The position numbers and the translations under genes were made by a program. Below, one piece after another: positions 34,313 through 46,386 of a DNA stretch of 64,000 nucleotides. Below the pieces are notes generated by a model. The model did not search any database. It was not told the DNA's origin and worked only from the letters and a program-made list of their open reading frames with translations. The stretch is from Nemophila menziesii (taxonomy: Eukaryota > Streptophyta > Magnoliopsida > Boraginales > Hydrophyllaceae), in the NCBI GenBank assembly GCA_029959085.1, contig JARWIR010000031.1, positions 5,394,001 to 5,458,000 on the forward strand, given 5' to 3'. The first letter of the stretch is position 1. The number at the start of each line of letters is the position of its first letter.

Positions 34313-35224
34313 TTCTTAGAATTTAAACAAGAATTTAACCTAATAACAAAGACGCGTAGAAAAAGTTATTTATTTCTTCAAAGAATAATCAAAAATTGAT
34401 ATTTTTCTGAGGAATTTTATAGAGTCTTTTGGATTTGTAAAACGAAGGGTTTCATTAGTGGATAAAAAGATAGATAAAAATTAATTGTCCTATAAACTAG
34501 GATAAGTTCTCTTAATCAAGGTATGTGATTTATTTTAGTTTCCATGTTGTAAGGAATAAAAAAATCTTTAACCGAATTACAGTATGGGTCCTTATATAAC
34601 GTGTAAATTGCAGTATAGGCCTGCATTATTGATCCTTGGGAAAGAGCTAAAAGAGTTGTGTATCACATGTAATTTGTCTCTTCCAAAAGAAATTGCAAAA
34701 TATAGGATTAGATCTTAAGTTCTTGTAGCTAGAAAGTCATGCTATACAACTCACACAAAAATATTTTGTACTTTTTTATGCATATCATAGAGTGTCGTTT
34801 AATTTACATGAAAAGATTGATAATCATGACATTTTAAGAAAATAGAAAAGTTATATAATTAACTTGGCAAGTCTATTAATATGTTGTAATGCTTCATATG
34901 ATGCTTAATAACAGATGATCAACCCTTAATATTTAACTTAATGTTATAAAGATGATAAATATTAGTTTGTTAATGGAAGTGTTTAATGTGGATTAAAAGA
35001 ACAAAAGCATGTAATTGTGTGTGGAGGATAAAATATTATGTGTACACAATAGAACATTTAACACACGATTAATACAAGTTATGTAGACTAATATTGAATA
35101 CACCAATAAAGAGTGTGTTATTAGGCGTAAAGAGTAAAAGTTTTAGTATGTCATTGAATTAATTCTTGCACCTATATGGCCTTTTTTCTCCAGATCCTGC
35201 TCCAGTTCTAGCTCTTGTTCTTGT
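34313..35224 (+). pseudogene. Nearly deleted gene B copy, unit 3
   Basis: As 11846-12916, but the leader exon and first intron are deleted near 34370. Exon 2 ends at about 34519 (AAG-GTATGT). The terminal scrap of Pro-rich sequence joins alpha spacer at about 35220, exactly as in unit 1. Confidence 0.65.
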
Positions 35225-36816
35225 AAATGACCATACACTTGTGGGACGTCACCCTCTAAATGTTGATTTTATATCCTGCTTTGGGAGACGAAAAGTACAC
35301 TCCAATCTATTGAATACCCTAAGTATAGTAGTTTATACAAAATACATAAGATGGGTTTATACCCACCAAGTTATTAGTATATGTTGTTATATCATACCTT
35401 GAAAACGATGTCATTGAGGATTGAAAAAGGAAAATGTTAAATTGGTGGATTTACATGTAATCGGTGGGCATATACCAACCACCTTAAATAATCAGGTTTT
35501 CATTTTAAACTCTCACATATTAAGTTTAAGTCTTTCTTGGGTTTATAGAGTTCTTAGTTTAGTTTACTATGGGTTTACATAGTGCTTAGTATTTAGTGTT
35601 AGATTTATTGTTGTTTATAGGTACTTGATCACTGATAATTGTTGGGTTTAAACACTCACAATAAACTTAAAAATCAATATGGTAATAAAAACTATCATAA
35701 GATGTCTAACCAATCACAAAAAAAAGGATAAACAAATGTATCCTTATACGTGACAATGAAAAAAAGGCATAATTTTGAACATTTGTCTCACAGGCTTAGT
35801 AAAAGTCAAAAAGTATAAAATTCGCCTTGCCCATCTTCCTATATTGGGAATATAGATGATAATTGATACTGAAACATTAACTTAAGAATTAAATATAACA
35901 AATACAATACCTAATACAAACAAGTTTGTATACTTCCACTAAATTATGCATACAAGTGGATATCAACCCACTAAATAAAAACATAAATATGGGTATCAAC
36001 CCGCTAAATAAAAACATAAATGTGGGTATCAACCCAATACTTTAGGTAAAAGTAGCTATACACCCACTAGTTACAAACAACGACAACAATGTAGAATAAT
36101 CATTTATCTGTCAATACAACATTTCTTGTATCCACTAAGTGAATACTCATAAACATTGAAGACTGTTCAATGTTGGTGGGCCCATGGGTGTGATAAAGTA
36201 ATGATATAAAATCGCACACATCTCGAAAACACGATTAACTCACCGCAAGTGTACTGGTTGTTACAAGTAATAATAAGTAAATAATGTTCGTTCCTCAGGG
36301 ATTTAGGTAGTTATTTCAATTCGTGTTCAATACTTCTGTAGATGTTTTAAAATCTTTCGATTTAAATAATAAAACTAATAAGTGTTTGATTTGTTTGATA
36401 AATAATATAAATAATTATTCAAGGAAGATAACAGTTAAGATTGCAAGTATGCGCCTAATCATATTGACTTAATGGTTCTAGAAATAATTGGTTGTTCTTA
36501 TTAACCAGGATTCTAAAGTCTTCCTAACTCATGTAGAGGTCATCTTAGAAAGCTCACATACTCATATTCTAAGAGATTAAGACAAACCTTAGCGGCTACT
36601 TGGCTATTCAAGACCTTGGGTTAATTAGAGTACACAAACCGCGTATTCACAAATCAAAAACTACAACACCCTTCCACTTATGGGTGCAAGCTCAGTTACA
36701 TAGTCTAATCAATATAATTTTCCCAAAATAAGATAAGTATATCTTTCAAGGTGTATACCAAGTAGATGCAAAACACAATTTATTTTAAAACTCAAAACAA
36801 CAAATAAAACGGTAAA
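35225..36816. repeat. Alpha spacer, unit 3, with 33-bp minisatellite
   Basis: Matches 12917-14506. The 33-bp minisatellite (TATCAACCC with CTAAATAAAAACATAAAT) is at about 35960-36050. The CACCGCAAGTGTAC block is near 36241. No gene seen. Confidence 0.75.
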
Positions 36817-38799
36817 CCTAGATTTCTACATAAATAATTCTAAACTAAATAGAAATTAGTGCATAATTGAATCTTTGAATTAAAATCTTATAAATAAATT
36901 AAATACAAAATAATTATAATTCTAATTTACCCAAAGAATAGAGATAGGGAGGAGTAGAATTTATCCGGTGAAGCTCCAAACTTGAATCTTCCTTCTCTAG
37001 ATCCTCATGATCTCTTTTGTGATGAATTATTGATGAAATATAAGCTCTGGCGGCCAAGGAATGAATTTATAATGTCAACTTTAGTGTATATATAGGTCAT
37101 TGGCTAGGTTTAAATGACCTAACCCATCTCAAAAACGTTTTCCTCCAAGAGGGGACTGATTCGAGTCATGTTTTAACTATTTCGTTACAAACCTGAGTTG
37201 AAAAATACCAGTAACCATGCGCTCCTACTTCAGAATCCCATATGAATATAAAAGGGATCATCCAATTATTTTTGAATATCACGTGACATCGAAAACAATT
37301 TACTATCTAATTTTGGCCGACAACTGTTTCATATTTATAAAAATGGTTTCTTATCCATGCTTTGACATGTAATATAATACGTGTACCTAAGAGTTTCACA
37401 TTTAACACATAAGTTACGCACAAATAACTCTAAATGTGAAAAATCTCCTAAAGAGGGTAAGAAACGAGAATATATCAAATAATAGGGAAAACCCCTCATC
37501 TAAGCACAATAGGAACTTAAAAATATGTCTCAAAATAGGATTTATTTATCACCAAATAAGGGAGACATCAAATGTCTTTCCATTGGATTGCAATTACTTC
37601 TCTAATGACACACGAGATAAAATTATGCACGTAGGATAGATATTTCTCGTCAAGATTGATGAATATAAATTACCCGTTCCATCGGCCAACTATATCAAAT
37701 ATTAAAATTAACATGAAGTTAACACATTCTGAATATATTTATTGGATACACAAGTTTTTTATTGCATAAAACCACAATAGAAACTACCGTTACCTTTTCT
37801 ATCAAATTGTACTATAGGTCCCTGAAAATTTTGTCACAAACTGAAAGTGGGTATAAAGTCACCACTGCAACGGTAGCGACCTTTGATATCAAATTTCCCT
37901 ATATATCCCCTGAACGATCTATATGGGTTTAAACTACATAAATCATTATACTGTGAATAGGGTGAAAAATACAAAATACCGACTACTAATTTAAACAATA
38001 CTATCTAACAATTAATAATGGTTAACAAAAACACTTTATATGAATTAATATGATAAAAAAATTGTGTTATTTTAGTAAGATTTCAAGGTTTAAAAACTAC
38101 TATTCCAAGTTATTCTATAATTTTCAGAAAAAAGAAGCAAAAACTAATAAAATTGCATTAAGAACACCTTATTTAACCCATAAAAAAATATTTGTATTGT
38201 CTTTGAAAATATTGTTTCCGCCGATTAAAAACTCCTTTGATAGACAAGTTGTTCTTCTCTTAAAAAATAAAAGTTTGTGTATACAAAAGATATGAATTAA
38301 GCCAAACTCGCATCACTAAATGAATCACCATAATGCTTTACATGCCAAGAATGAGAAAGAGTGCTTGAAAGTTCAATTTATGAAAGATTGTTTTTGCAAC
38401 GACCATATATATGATTTGGTAAATATAGAACAAGTTTAGTATGGAGGGTATTCTCCCTAATTTGGAGTGCATAGTGAAAACTATTAAAATTCATGTTTAC
38501 CTTTTTCTTGTCTCATTGTATCCCCATCTCGTCTTTTTGGGAGATAGTTGACTTATGTTTTTTACCCACCAATATTAATTGTATAGATTTTTTGTAGGAA
38601 ATCAGATCAAACTTTTTATTAACTTAAACATATAAGACTTTCATCAAATATTTAATCATAATCATTAATTATAATAGCAAGATATATGTAAAGAGATTAA
38701 TTAGAAAATTTACCATAATTAATTTTTTATGTTAAATATAAGGTATATTTCATACACTACTAAAAGTTATATTGAACCATTCAATATAGGATGAAAGAC

Positions 38800-39025
38800 T
38801 TATCCTATTTATTAACCCAACACACAGAACATAAGCCAAAGCAATCGATGTTGGCAAATGGGCTGGAAAGCAGAGAAAAATTCAATAATATTTACTTCCC
38901 ATTTAACTACTATGTAACTAGTCTACACATCATGGGCCTTATCCATTCTTAGGATTTAAACAAAAATTTACCCTAATAACAAAGACACCGCCGCAGAAAA
39001 ATCTAGAACTGCAAAATAAAGCCCG
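38800..39025 (+). promoter_or_regulatory. Promoter-like block of gene B, unit 4
   Basis: TGGGCT near 38859 and TGGGCC near 38933 are kept; the first box reads GCCAA here instead of GCCCA (about 38836). Leader exon follows and ends at 39048. Confidence 0.45.
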
Positions 39026-40862
39026 CTCCTCTCTTTGTGTATATCGAGGTAAAGTTTCCTCTCCATGTACATATACATTGGTAAAATTAAGTAAAATAGT
39101 ATTATATCTTACTTAACTTTTTTTTGCTGTATTTGTTTATATGGTTTAAATAAATTTAATTTAAATTTTTTTCACATAATAATTAAAAATTGATGTTCTT
39201 CTGAGTAATTTTATTGAGTCTTTTGAATTTGTAAAACTAAGAGTTTTATCAATGGAAAAAAACTTAGATAAAAATGAGTTGTCCTATATACTAAGACACG
39301 TTCTCTTAATCAAGGAATGTGATTTATTTTAGTTTCCATGTTGCAAGGAATAATAAAAATCTTGAACCCAATTACAATATGAGTCCCTATATAATGTGAA
39401 AATTGCAATATAGGCCCGCATTATTCTTCCTTAGGAAAGAGGTAAAAGAGTTGTGTATAACATGTAATTTTTCTCTCCTATAAACAATTGAAAAATATAG
39501 GATTATATTTTTCAGTTTTAGCAGCTAGAAAGTCATGCAACACAATTCAAACAAAAATATTTTGTATTTTTTTATTCATACATATCATAAGTGTTGTTTG
39601 ATTACAGGAAAGCGATCGTTGGTCATGACATTTCAAGAAAATGGAACAATTATATAATTAACTTGGTAAGTTTATTAATTTGTTGTTATGCTTCATATGA
39701 TGCTTAATAACAGATGATCAACCCTTAATATTTAACTCATTGTTCTGAATTGGTAAATTTTAGTTTGGTAATAGATGTGTTTAATTTAGATTAAAAGAAT
39801 AAAAGCAAGTAATTGTGTGGATGATAAAATATTATTTGTACACAATTGAACATTAAACACACGATTAATAAAAGTTATGTAGACCAATAGTGAATACACA
39901 AATAAAGAGTGTGTTATTGGGTGTAAAGAATAACCATTTTAATATGTCATTGAATTAATTTTGCACTGATATGGCATTTTTGCTCCAGATCCTGCTCATG
40001 CAATAGCTCTTGTTCCTTTCGGAGTATATTATTTATCGAAGTTATTTAGGTAGCTGGAAAGGGAAAGAGAGGAAATCATATATCTTTTGCTTTTAAAGCT
40101 GTGCCGGAGAGAACAGTTGTGGAAATATGTCAAAAATTAATACTCCATCAAGTGAGTTCTCCATTAGATCGGATGAAGGCATAAATTTAGTGGTGAACTT
40201 GAATTCAAGTCCATCAGATCAGTATGGAGTTTGTCCTAGCTTTAAAAGTTTTGTGAAAGGCAAAAGTCACAGTTCAGATCTTCCTCAATTTTCTGCTCCA
40301 GATTCAGCTCTTACTCCAGATCATTCTCCTGCTCCAGCTCTTACACTAGATCCTTCTCCTTCTCCTGCTCCGGTTCTAGCTCTGGTTCCTGTTCTAGTTC
40401 CTTCTGTTATACTTCCAGCGGCTACTAAAGACGACAACAGTCTCAATGAGCTCAGTGATCTTGCTTCAAGGTTGATTGATGACCTGTCTCTGTTCGACTT
40501 TTATGCTTTTCAAGTAAGTTAATACAATCTTATCTAATTTTAAACATTTCACTTACCATTTCTCATGCTTTGTATGTCTCTCTTTATTTGTAGGATACAT
40601 TTGAGGACCCTCCTGCTCCAGGTGCATGGTAATTTTTTTTCCTAGTAAATAATTTGATTAATTCTTTAAATATGTTCCCATTGTAATCAACTTTTTTTTG
40701 GATCTTTCATTTTTTCAACAAAGTGGGAAAAAGTCCCAGTCCTCTAAATCCAAACGCAGGCACAAGAGAAAGAGACAAGAGACTTCTGAGTCGGAAAATG
40801 GTAGTGATGATGATCATTGGGTTTTGAGACCCCATAGAAGGTCTAAATGGGTAGTACGAAAG
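39026..40862 (+). CDS. Gene B2, unit 4: open Pro-rich protein, unknown family
   Basis: Leader exon to 39048. Exon 2 (ends 39315) has lost both its acceptor (CACAT) and its donor (AAG-GAATGT). Exon 3 39608-39665 carries the TGA common to all copies. The main exon is intact: ATG 40127 to GTAAGT after 40513, 129 codons. It reads MSKINTPSSEFSIRSDEG, then INLVVNLNSSPSDQYG, a Pro/Ala/Ser/Asp-rich part built on LTPDxSPAPA repeats, and an acidic LNELSDLASRLIDDLSLFDF end. Spliced to 40594 it adds DTFEDPPAPGAW and stops at 40630-40632, giving about 141 residues. A later basic segment (about 40710-40862; KSKRRHKRKRQET, RPHRRSK) is open but has no clear acceptor. No signal peptide or membrane segment. 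Function unknown; could be nuclear if the basic segment is included. Confidence 0.5.
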
Positions 40863-41729
40863 GTATGTCCACTTTTTCTAAATTAATTTTATTACCGTCA
40901 TTATAAACAGTTTTTTTCTTTTAATCTTTACTTAAAGACACTCAAGTGTAACTCATAATGGACTAAATGCACACAACCACCTTTAACTATATCTAATCCC
41001 TGATTTTGTCCATAAACTTTAAAAAACAATTTAAACCTTCTTAAACTTTTTTTCCGTTGTTGTTAACGGAGCATGCAAATTTACTATTATCCCCTTTCAT
41101 ACTACCGCACCTTTAACTTTTCATGACCCATTCTTCCCCTTTTAGTTCCTCGCTCTGAACACAACTCATTTTTTGACCAAATCTTCCTTGACTAGATTTT
41201 CAATTAGATTTACATAAAAAAGAAGTCCAGATTATTTGTGGACCCATATGTTTTTGGATAGAATTGTAATTTAGGGAGTGTTGAATATTATTTTATGTTG
41301 TGTTGTGGCACCTTTTGTTTTTTAATAGTTGTGTACAATTGTAACTAGGGTCTTTTGTCAAAATTTGGTTGTAATGTTTATCCTATCTGGTTGTGAGTGC
41401 TAATGTGCATATACCCTCTAATTCTGCAGATATAACCATTTGTGTTAGGGAGGGACTTGGAATTCAACCTCAAAATATGATGCAGGCAAATCTTTTGCGA
41501 AACATTCACCGTCATCATTTGACAGGATAGCATGGTATTTCATAGATTTATTGGTCGCAAGTTTCTTGAGTTTTTATCTTTCTTGAATTTCTAAAGTCAA
41601 ACAAAGATATTTATCATAAGTTATAACTCACACTTTGTAATTTTTTTCCTTATACTTATAAACATATATCAAATAGAAGATGGTCTCATTTGCAGGTAAG
41701 ATCTGAATTAAACAAAATATTGTAAGAAC
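40863..41729. other. 3' flank of gene B, unit 4
   Basis: Contains the doubly open segment at about 41431-41530: plus VREGLGIQPQNMMQ, minus AKDLPASYFEVEFQVPPLHK. It follows a TCTGCAG acceptor on the plus strand. Otherwise AT-rich with no supported gene. Confidence 0.3.
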
Positions 41730-42111
41730 AGCATGAGCATCTGGAACTTTTTGAATTTGGGTAATTTTTTCAAATTCAGCAAAAATAGCATGCAATGTGT
41801 CGAAAAAATCTTGCATATCATATAAATAACCTATCTTTAGATATGGTCCTATATTTAATTCACTCACATATTAAGAAATATGGCCCTATTAACAAGGTGT
41901 CAATATCTGCTCCAGGGCCATGAACCTATATAACAATATAACTCTTTAGATCTTCTTGACAACAAAATTAAATCCAAAAGATATTACATAATATTGCATA
42001 TTTTAATAAGTGAACTTACATCAAGGTGATAGGAGCCAAAAGTCATTATAACAGCATTTACATCTTCTACTCTCAATGGAGTGTCAATTTCTTTACCCAC
42101 ATTTTTACAAT
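41730..42111 (-). pseudogene. Poly(A) polymerase N-terminal relic, unit 4
   Basis: Exon 42111-42020 reads NVGKEIDTP..VEDVNAVIMTFGSYHLD with a GTAAGT donor. Exon from 41935 reads VHGPGADIDTLLIGPYF, then a stop and frame change, then YDMQDFFDTLHAIFAEFEK and QKVPDAHAV (open as part of a 79-codon frame, 41867-41628). Here DFF is intact but TPW has become TPL. Only the first part of the catalytic domain is present; the third catalytic Asp region is not visible. A dead fragment of a nuclear poly(A) polymerase gene. Confidence 0.75.
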
Positions 42112-42246
42112 CTACAGTAACATTTTACATTTTGATCTAACCATAAAGATTGATTTTGTAGTAACACGCCACTAGCAAATGCATAATCACTTGTTTACTT
42201 CTTCTTGAGTTTTACAAAAGATTTTCCTTTTACTTAGAAGCTATTA

Positions 42247-42539
42247 TCACACAGAAGATGAAATTTTAGAGAAGTCATATGAGTTCATTACATAGCATAT
42301 ATAGAGAATGACAAAACTGGCCCTCAAGGTTGAAAAATTAGATTTTGATTTCAGTAAGTAATTGTTTGCTAACATAAATCTATATATAAAATCATCTTGG
42401 GGTATCCGTACTAGAAGAAGCCGATCATAAGATGAGCAAGTAGCAACAAAAGCAAGTGAACAATGTTTATTGTACGTTTCAATCACACCAGGTTTAATTC
42501 CATCTATCTTCACAATAGAAAATCCATTGTGCATAAGTG
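42247..42539 (-). CDS. Conserved minus-strand exon, unknown gene, unit 4
   Basis: Open after a TTAACAG acceptor (exon start 42539): ALMHNGFSIVKIDGIKPG, VIETYNKHCSLAFVATC, SSYDRLLLVRIPQDDFIYR, then a hydrophobic tail to a stop at 42247. It looks like real coding sequence and is kept open in units 4, 5 and 6. A possible upstream exon (IYGHLYLSCSRNCLKEKYGE, about 42570-42650 on the minus strand) is 3' of it on the plus strand. Family not recognised. It may belong to the same captured fragment as the poly(A) polymerase relic. Confidence 0.4.
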
Positions 42540-43497
42540 CTGTTAATACCAATATCTATTTAGAGGAACTAAAATGTTCTCCATATTTCTCTTTCAGACA
42601 ATTCCTTGAACATGATAAGTACAAATGACCATAAATTTTATTCATCCTAAAAGAGAAGCTCAAAAGAATAATAAAATCCAGTTTACAAAGAAATGTCAAT
42701 CAAAATATACTGACTTGAGGTTTCAAGTATATAAAGAAGGGGCCACATTTCTAGGATTCCACCTAATGTGAAATTCATGAATATGGATAAATTATTTTTA
42801 TAGTTAATATTATGTTTCCAACAATTGGTGCTCTCTTTTTAATGGTTTTTTTGGTCTGGTTTTGAGTATGGACAATTTTTCTTAATGAATGATGATTTTG
42901 GTTTGGTAATTTATTGTTTGTTTTTTCTTTAATGAATATATTGTGTTCTTTTATAAGGTTTTGATCTTTGGTACTGCATTTTGAAAGGCGGTGTACTAAT
43001 TTTGGTTGAATGAGCATTATTCTAATGTTCATAATTGTAAAAAATGATGGAAAAAAGCAGTTCACTGCACAAAAGTTTATGAGAAAACTAAAGGACTGTA
43101 ATTAAAATTAGCACGATTACAATAAGTTTCACTTTTTACATACGCTTCAACCTTTAGGAACTATACATATTGCCTAATTTTCAAAAGGAGATAGAAACTC
43201 CTGCCTACATAGCCATAATATATGGAGACACCATGAAAGTGAAGATTATGCGAATCGTCAAAATTGTTACCAATCAGTTTGAATCGATGCACTAATATAT
43301 ATTATTGTTATTTTAATTAATTATTTGTTTTTATTGATATTTTAAATTATTAAATGTATTATTTAATGAATATTACATTTAAATATAATTAAAAACCATA
43401 TTTAAAAAAAAAAAAGTCATTCGCGACTACTTGTAGTCTTCATTGACAATTGTACGTAGTTGGTTTTTCTATTATATAAATTTATCACTCTCGAATC

Positions 43498-43695
43498 ATG
43501 CCTCACATGTGACTCCGAAGCATATTGGATGCTAGCAAACTGATTGGTAACAATTTTGATGATTAGTACCGTAACGTGAGAATTGTTCTCATGCATGAAA
43601 AGGTCATTGATACGATCGATAAAGCTCTGACTACTATTCCCGATGAGAATAACAAAGTGGAATGGGAAGCTTACGTGAACCATTATGATAATTGA
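43498..43695 (+). pseudogene. Copia-type gag N-terminus scrap, unit 4 copy 1
   Basis: Same as 21177-21374, but codon 5 is a stop (ATG-TGA). LDANKLIGNNFDD is followed by the shared TAG for Trp, then YRNVRIVLMHEKV. Dead. Confidence 0.72.
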
Positions 43696-43745
43696 CTATC
43701 AATTTATTACATTCAATACTTGATCGGATGATGGATTTCTTCAAT

Positions 43746-43747
<2 letters not shown>

Positions 43748-43800
<53 letters not shown>
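43748..43800. repeat. (AT)n microsatellite, unit 4 copy 1
   Basis: About 26 AT repeats without interruption. Confidence 0.95.
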
Positions 43801-43806
<6 letters not shown>

Positions 43807-44462
43807 TGGGAAACCCAAAGAAAATAAAATGTCACTACCTAAGATAAAATATTCGGATATTTGAGGGTGGCCAATCATAATGACTAAACTCTTGGGAAGG
43901 TAAAGTACCACGTTCCATATACAACTTAGTATAAGGTAAAGAGAACCTCTCCCATTCATTTCTATTACCAAACTAAGAAGTAATTTCATGGTGAGAACCT
44001 CAAAGTTTTAGTGAAAATCCTTTATTAAGGCAACACAAATCGAAGAGGAAAAATTCTCATATCATGAGGTCTTGCCAAGCTAGATAGTCAAGTAGGTTAG
44101 AATTATTACGACAAACCATTGCATAAGGTGTACTTACCCAAGACACATAGTAGTGTTGAGGTTGATTTCTAAGCTACCGACAATTGTTAGAAGGACTTTT
44201 GAATCCCGACTAATGAGAATGGCCCAATTCTTCCTTATATCTAATAACTATTAAATAGTTGAGTAGGTGGGTTACCCGCAAAAATTAAGCATACTTATCA
44301 TCCCTTCTTATGTTTTTAGTATATTAATCATTTCTTTTGTTAATCATTTATATTTTATTGTATATTAGTCCCATAACAAATACCCGACATATATTATTTA
44401 TTTATTTGTCATTTATTTCGCAACTCTACATTATTTTACTTTCAGAACACATTTATTACAAC

Positions 44463-44483
44463 ATTGTATATTAGTCCCATAAC
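44463..44483 (+). repeat. Templated filler at duplication junction, unit 4
   Basis: The 21 bp at the junction are identical to 44357-44377, about 105 bp upstream. They begin with ATTG, shared with the natural continuation of copy 1, and end with AAC, shared with the start of copy 2. Confidence 0.85.
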
Positions 44484-45411
44484 TAAAATGTTCTCCACAT
44501 TTCTCTTTCAGACAATTCCTTGAACATGATAAGTACAAATGACCATAAATTTTATTCATCCTAAAAGAGAAGCTCAAAAGAATAATAAAATCCAGTTTAC
44601 AAAGAAATGTCAATCAAAATATACTGACTTGAGGTTTCAAGTATATAAAGAAGGGGCCATATTTCTAGGATTCCACCTAATGTGAAATTCATGAATATGG
44701 ATAAATTATTTTTATAGTTAATATTATGTTTCCAACAATTGGTGCTCTCTTTTTAATGGTTTTTTTGGTCTGGTTTTGAGTATGGACAATTTTTCTTAAT
44801 GAATGATGATTTTGGTTTGGTAATTTATTGTTTGTTTTATCTTTAATGAATATATTGTGTTCTTTTATAAGGTTTTGATCTTTGGTACAGCATTTTGAAA
44901 GGCGATGTACTAATTTTGGTTGAATGAGCATTATTCTAATGTTCATAATTGTAAAAAATGATGGAAAAAAGCAGTTCACTGCACAAAAGTTTATGAGAAA
45001 ACTAAAGGACTGTAATTAAAATTAGCACGATTACAATAAGTTTCACTTTTTACATACGCTTCAACCTTTAGGAACTATACGTATTGCCTAATTTTCAAAA
45101 GGAGATAGAAACTCCTGCCTACATAGCCATAATATATGGAGACACCATGAAAGTGAAGATTATGCGAATCGTCAAAATTGTTACCAATCAGTTTGAATCG
45201 ATGCACTAATATATATTATTGTTATTTTAATTAATTATTTGTTTTTATTGATATTTTAAATTATTAAATGTATAATTTAATGAATATTACATTTAAATAT
45301 AATTAAAAACCATATTTTTAAAAAAAAAAGTCATTCGCGACTACTTGTAGTCTTCATTGACAATTGTACGTAGTTGGTTTTTCTATTATATAAATTTATC
45401 ACTCTCGAATC

Positions 45412-45609
45412 ATGCCTCACATGTGACTCCGAAGCATATTGGATGCTAGCAAACTGATTGGTAACAATTTTGATGATTAGTACCGTAACGTGAGAATTGT
45501 TCTCATGCATGAAAAGGTCATTGATACGATCGATAAAGCTCTGACTACTATTCCCGATGAGAATAACAAAGTGGAATGGGAAGCTTACATGAACCATTAT
45601 GATAATTGA
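45412..45609 (+). pseudogene. Copia-type gag N-terminus scrap, unit 4 copy 2
   Basis: Same as 43498-43695, with GAAGCTTACATG in place of GAAGCTTACGTG near the end. Confidence 0.72.
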
Positions 45610-45659
45610 CTATCAATTTATTACATTCAATACTTGATCGGATGATGGATTTCTTCAAT

Positions 45660-45661
<2 letters not shown>

Positions 45662-45721
<60 letters not shown>
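45662..45721. repeat. (AT)n microsatellite, unit 4 copy 2
   Basis: About 30 AT repeats, the longest allele in the window. Confidence 0.95.
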
Positions 45722-45726
<5 letters not shown>

Positions 45727-46386
45727 TGGGAAACCCAAAGAAAATAAAATGTCACTACCTAAGATAAAATATTCGGATATTTGAGGGTGGCCAATCATAA
45801 TGACTAAACTCTTGGGAAGGTAAAGTACCACGTTCCATATACAACTTAGTATAAGGTAAAGAGAACCTCTCCCATTCATTTCTATTACCAAACTAAGAAG
45901 TAATTTCATGGTGAGAACCTCAAAGTTTTAGTGAAAATCCTTTATTAAGGCAACACAAATCGAAGAGGAAAAATTCTCATATCATGAGGTCTTGCCAAGC
46001 TAGATAGTCAAGTAGGTTAGAATTATTACGACAAACCATTGCATAAGGTGTACTTACCCAAGACACATAGTAGTGTTGAGGTTGATTTCTAAGCTACCGA
46101 CAATTGTTAGAAGGACTTTTGAATCCCGACTAATGAGAATGGCCCAATTCTTCCTTATATCTAATAACTATTAAATAGTTGAGTAGGTGGGTTACCCGCA
46201 AAAATTAAGCATACTTATCATCCCTTCTTATGTTTTTAGTATATTAATCATTTCTTTTGTTAATCATTTATATTTTATTGTATATTAGTCCCATAACAAA
46301 TACCCGACATATATTATTTATTTATTTGTCATTTATTTCGCAACTCTACATTATTTTACTTTCAGAACACATTTATTACAACATTG

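Larger units (their letters stand above)
23734..36816. repeat. Tandem unit 3 (odd type, gene A + CACTA)
   Basis: Near-copy of unit 1 in the same order. Main differences: loss of about 190 bp with exon 3 (junction 26418), loss of about 1 kb of TNPA (junction 34037) and loss of the leader exon next to the right CACTA edge (about 34370). The 5' block (23734 to about 25720) has no gene. Confidence 0.92.
42567..44466. repeat. Internal tandem duplication, first copy, unit 4
   Basis: This 1.9-kb segment repeats at 44481-46386 with a 1914-1920 bp offset that changes inside the (AT)n tract. It contains the AT-rich stretch, the 29-bp inverted repeat (43253-43281 with 43536-43564, one mismatch), the TTCGCGACTACTTGTAGTC motif (43420), the gag scrap, (AT)n and the start of the beta spacer. 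Confidence 0.95.
44481..46386. repeat. Internal tandem duplication, second copy, unit 4
   Basis: Repeat of 42567-44466. At several sites this copy agrees with unit 5 rather than with copy 1 (for example TTCTCCACAT at 44490 and GTTTTATC near 44834), so its source may have been a different unit. Confidence 0.95.

Noticed and set aside
42775..43065. 96-codon minus frame MNCFFPSFFT... present in several units
   Set aside because: Low-complexity Asn/Lys/Ile-rich translation of AT-rich DNA with no splice context; probably chance.
43741..43989. Minus-strand frame ending in (IY)n
   Set aside because: The end is a translated (AT)n microsatellite. The rest has no recognisable domain and changes length with the repeat.
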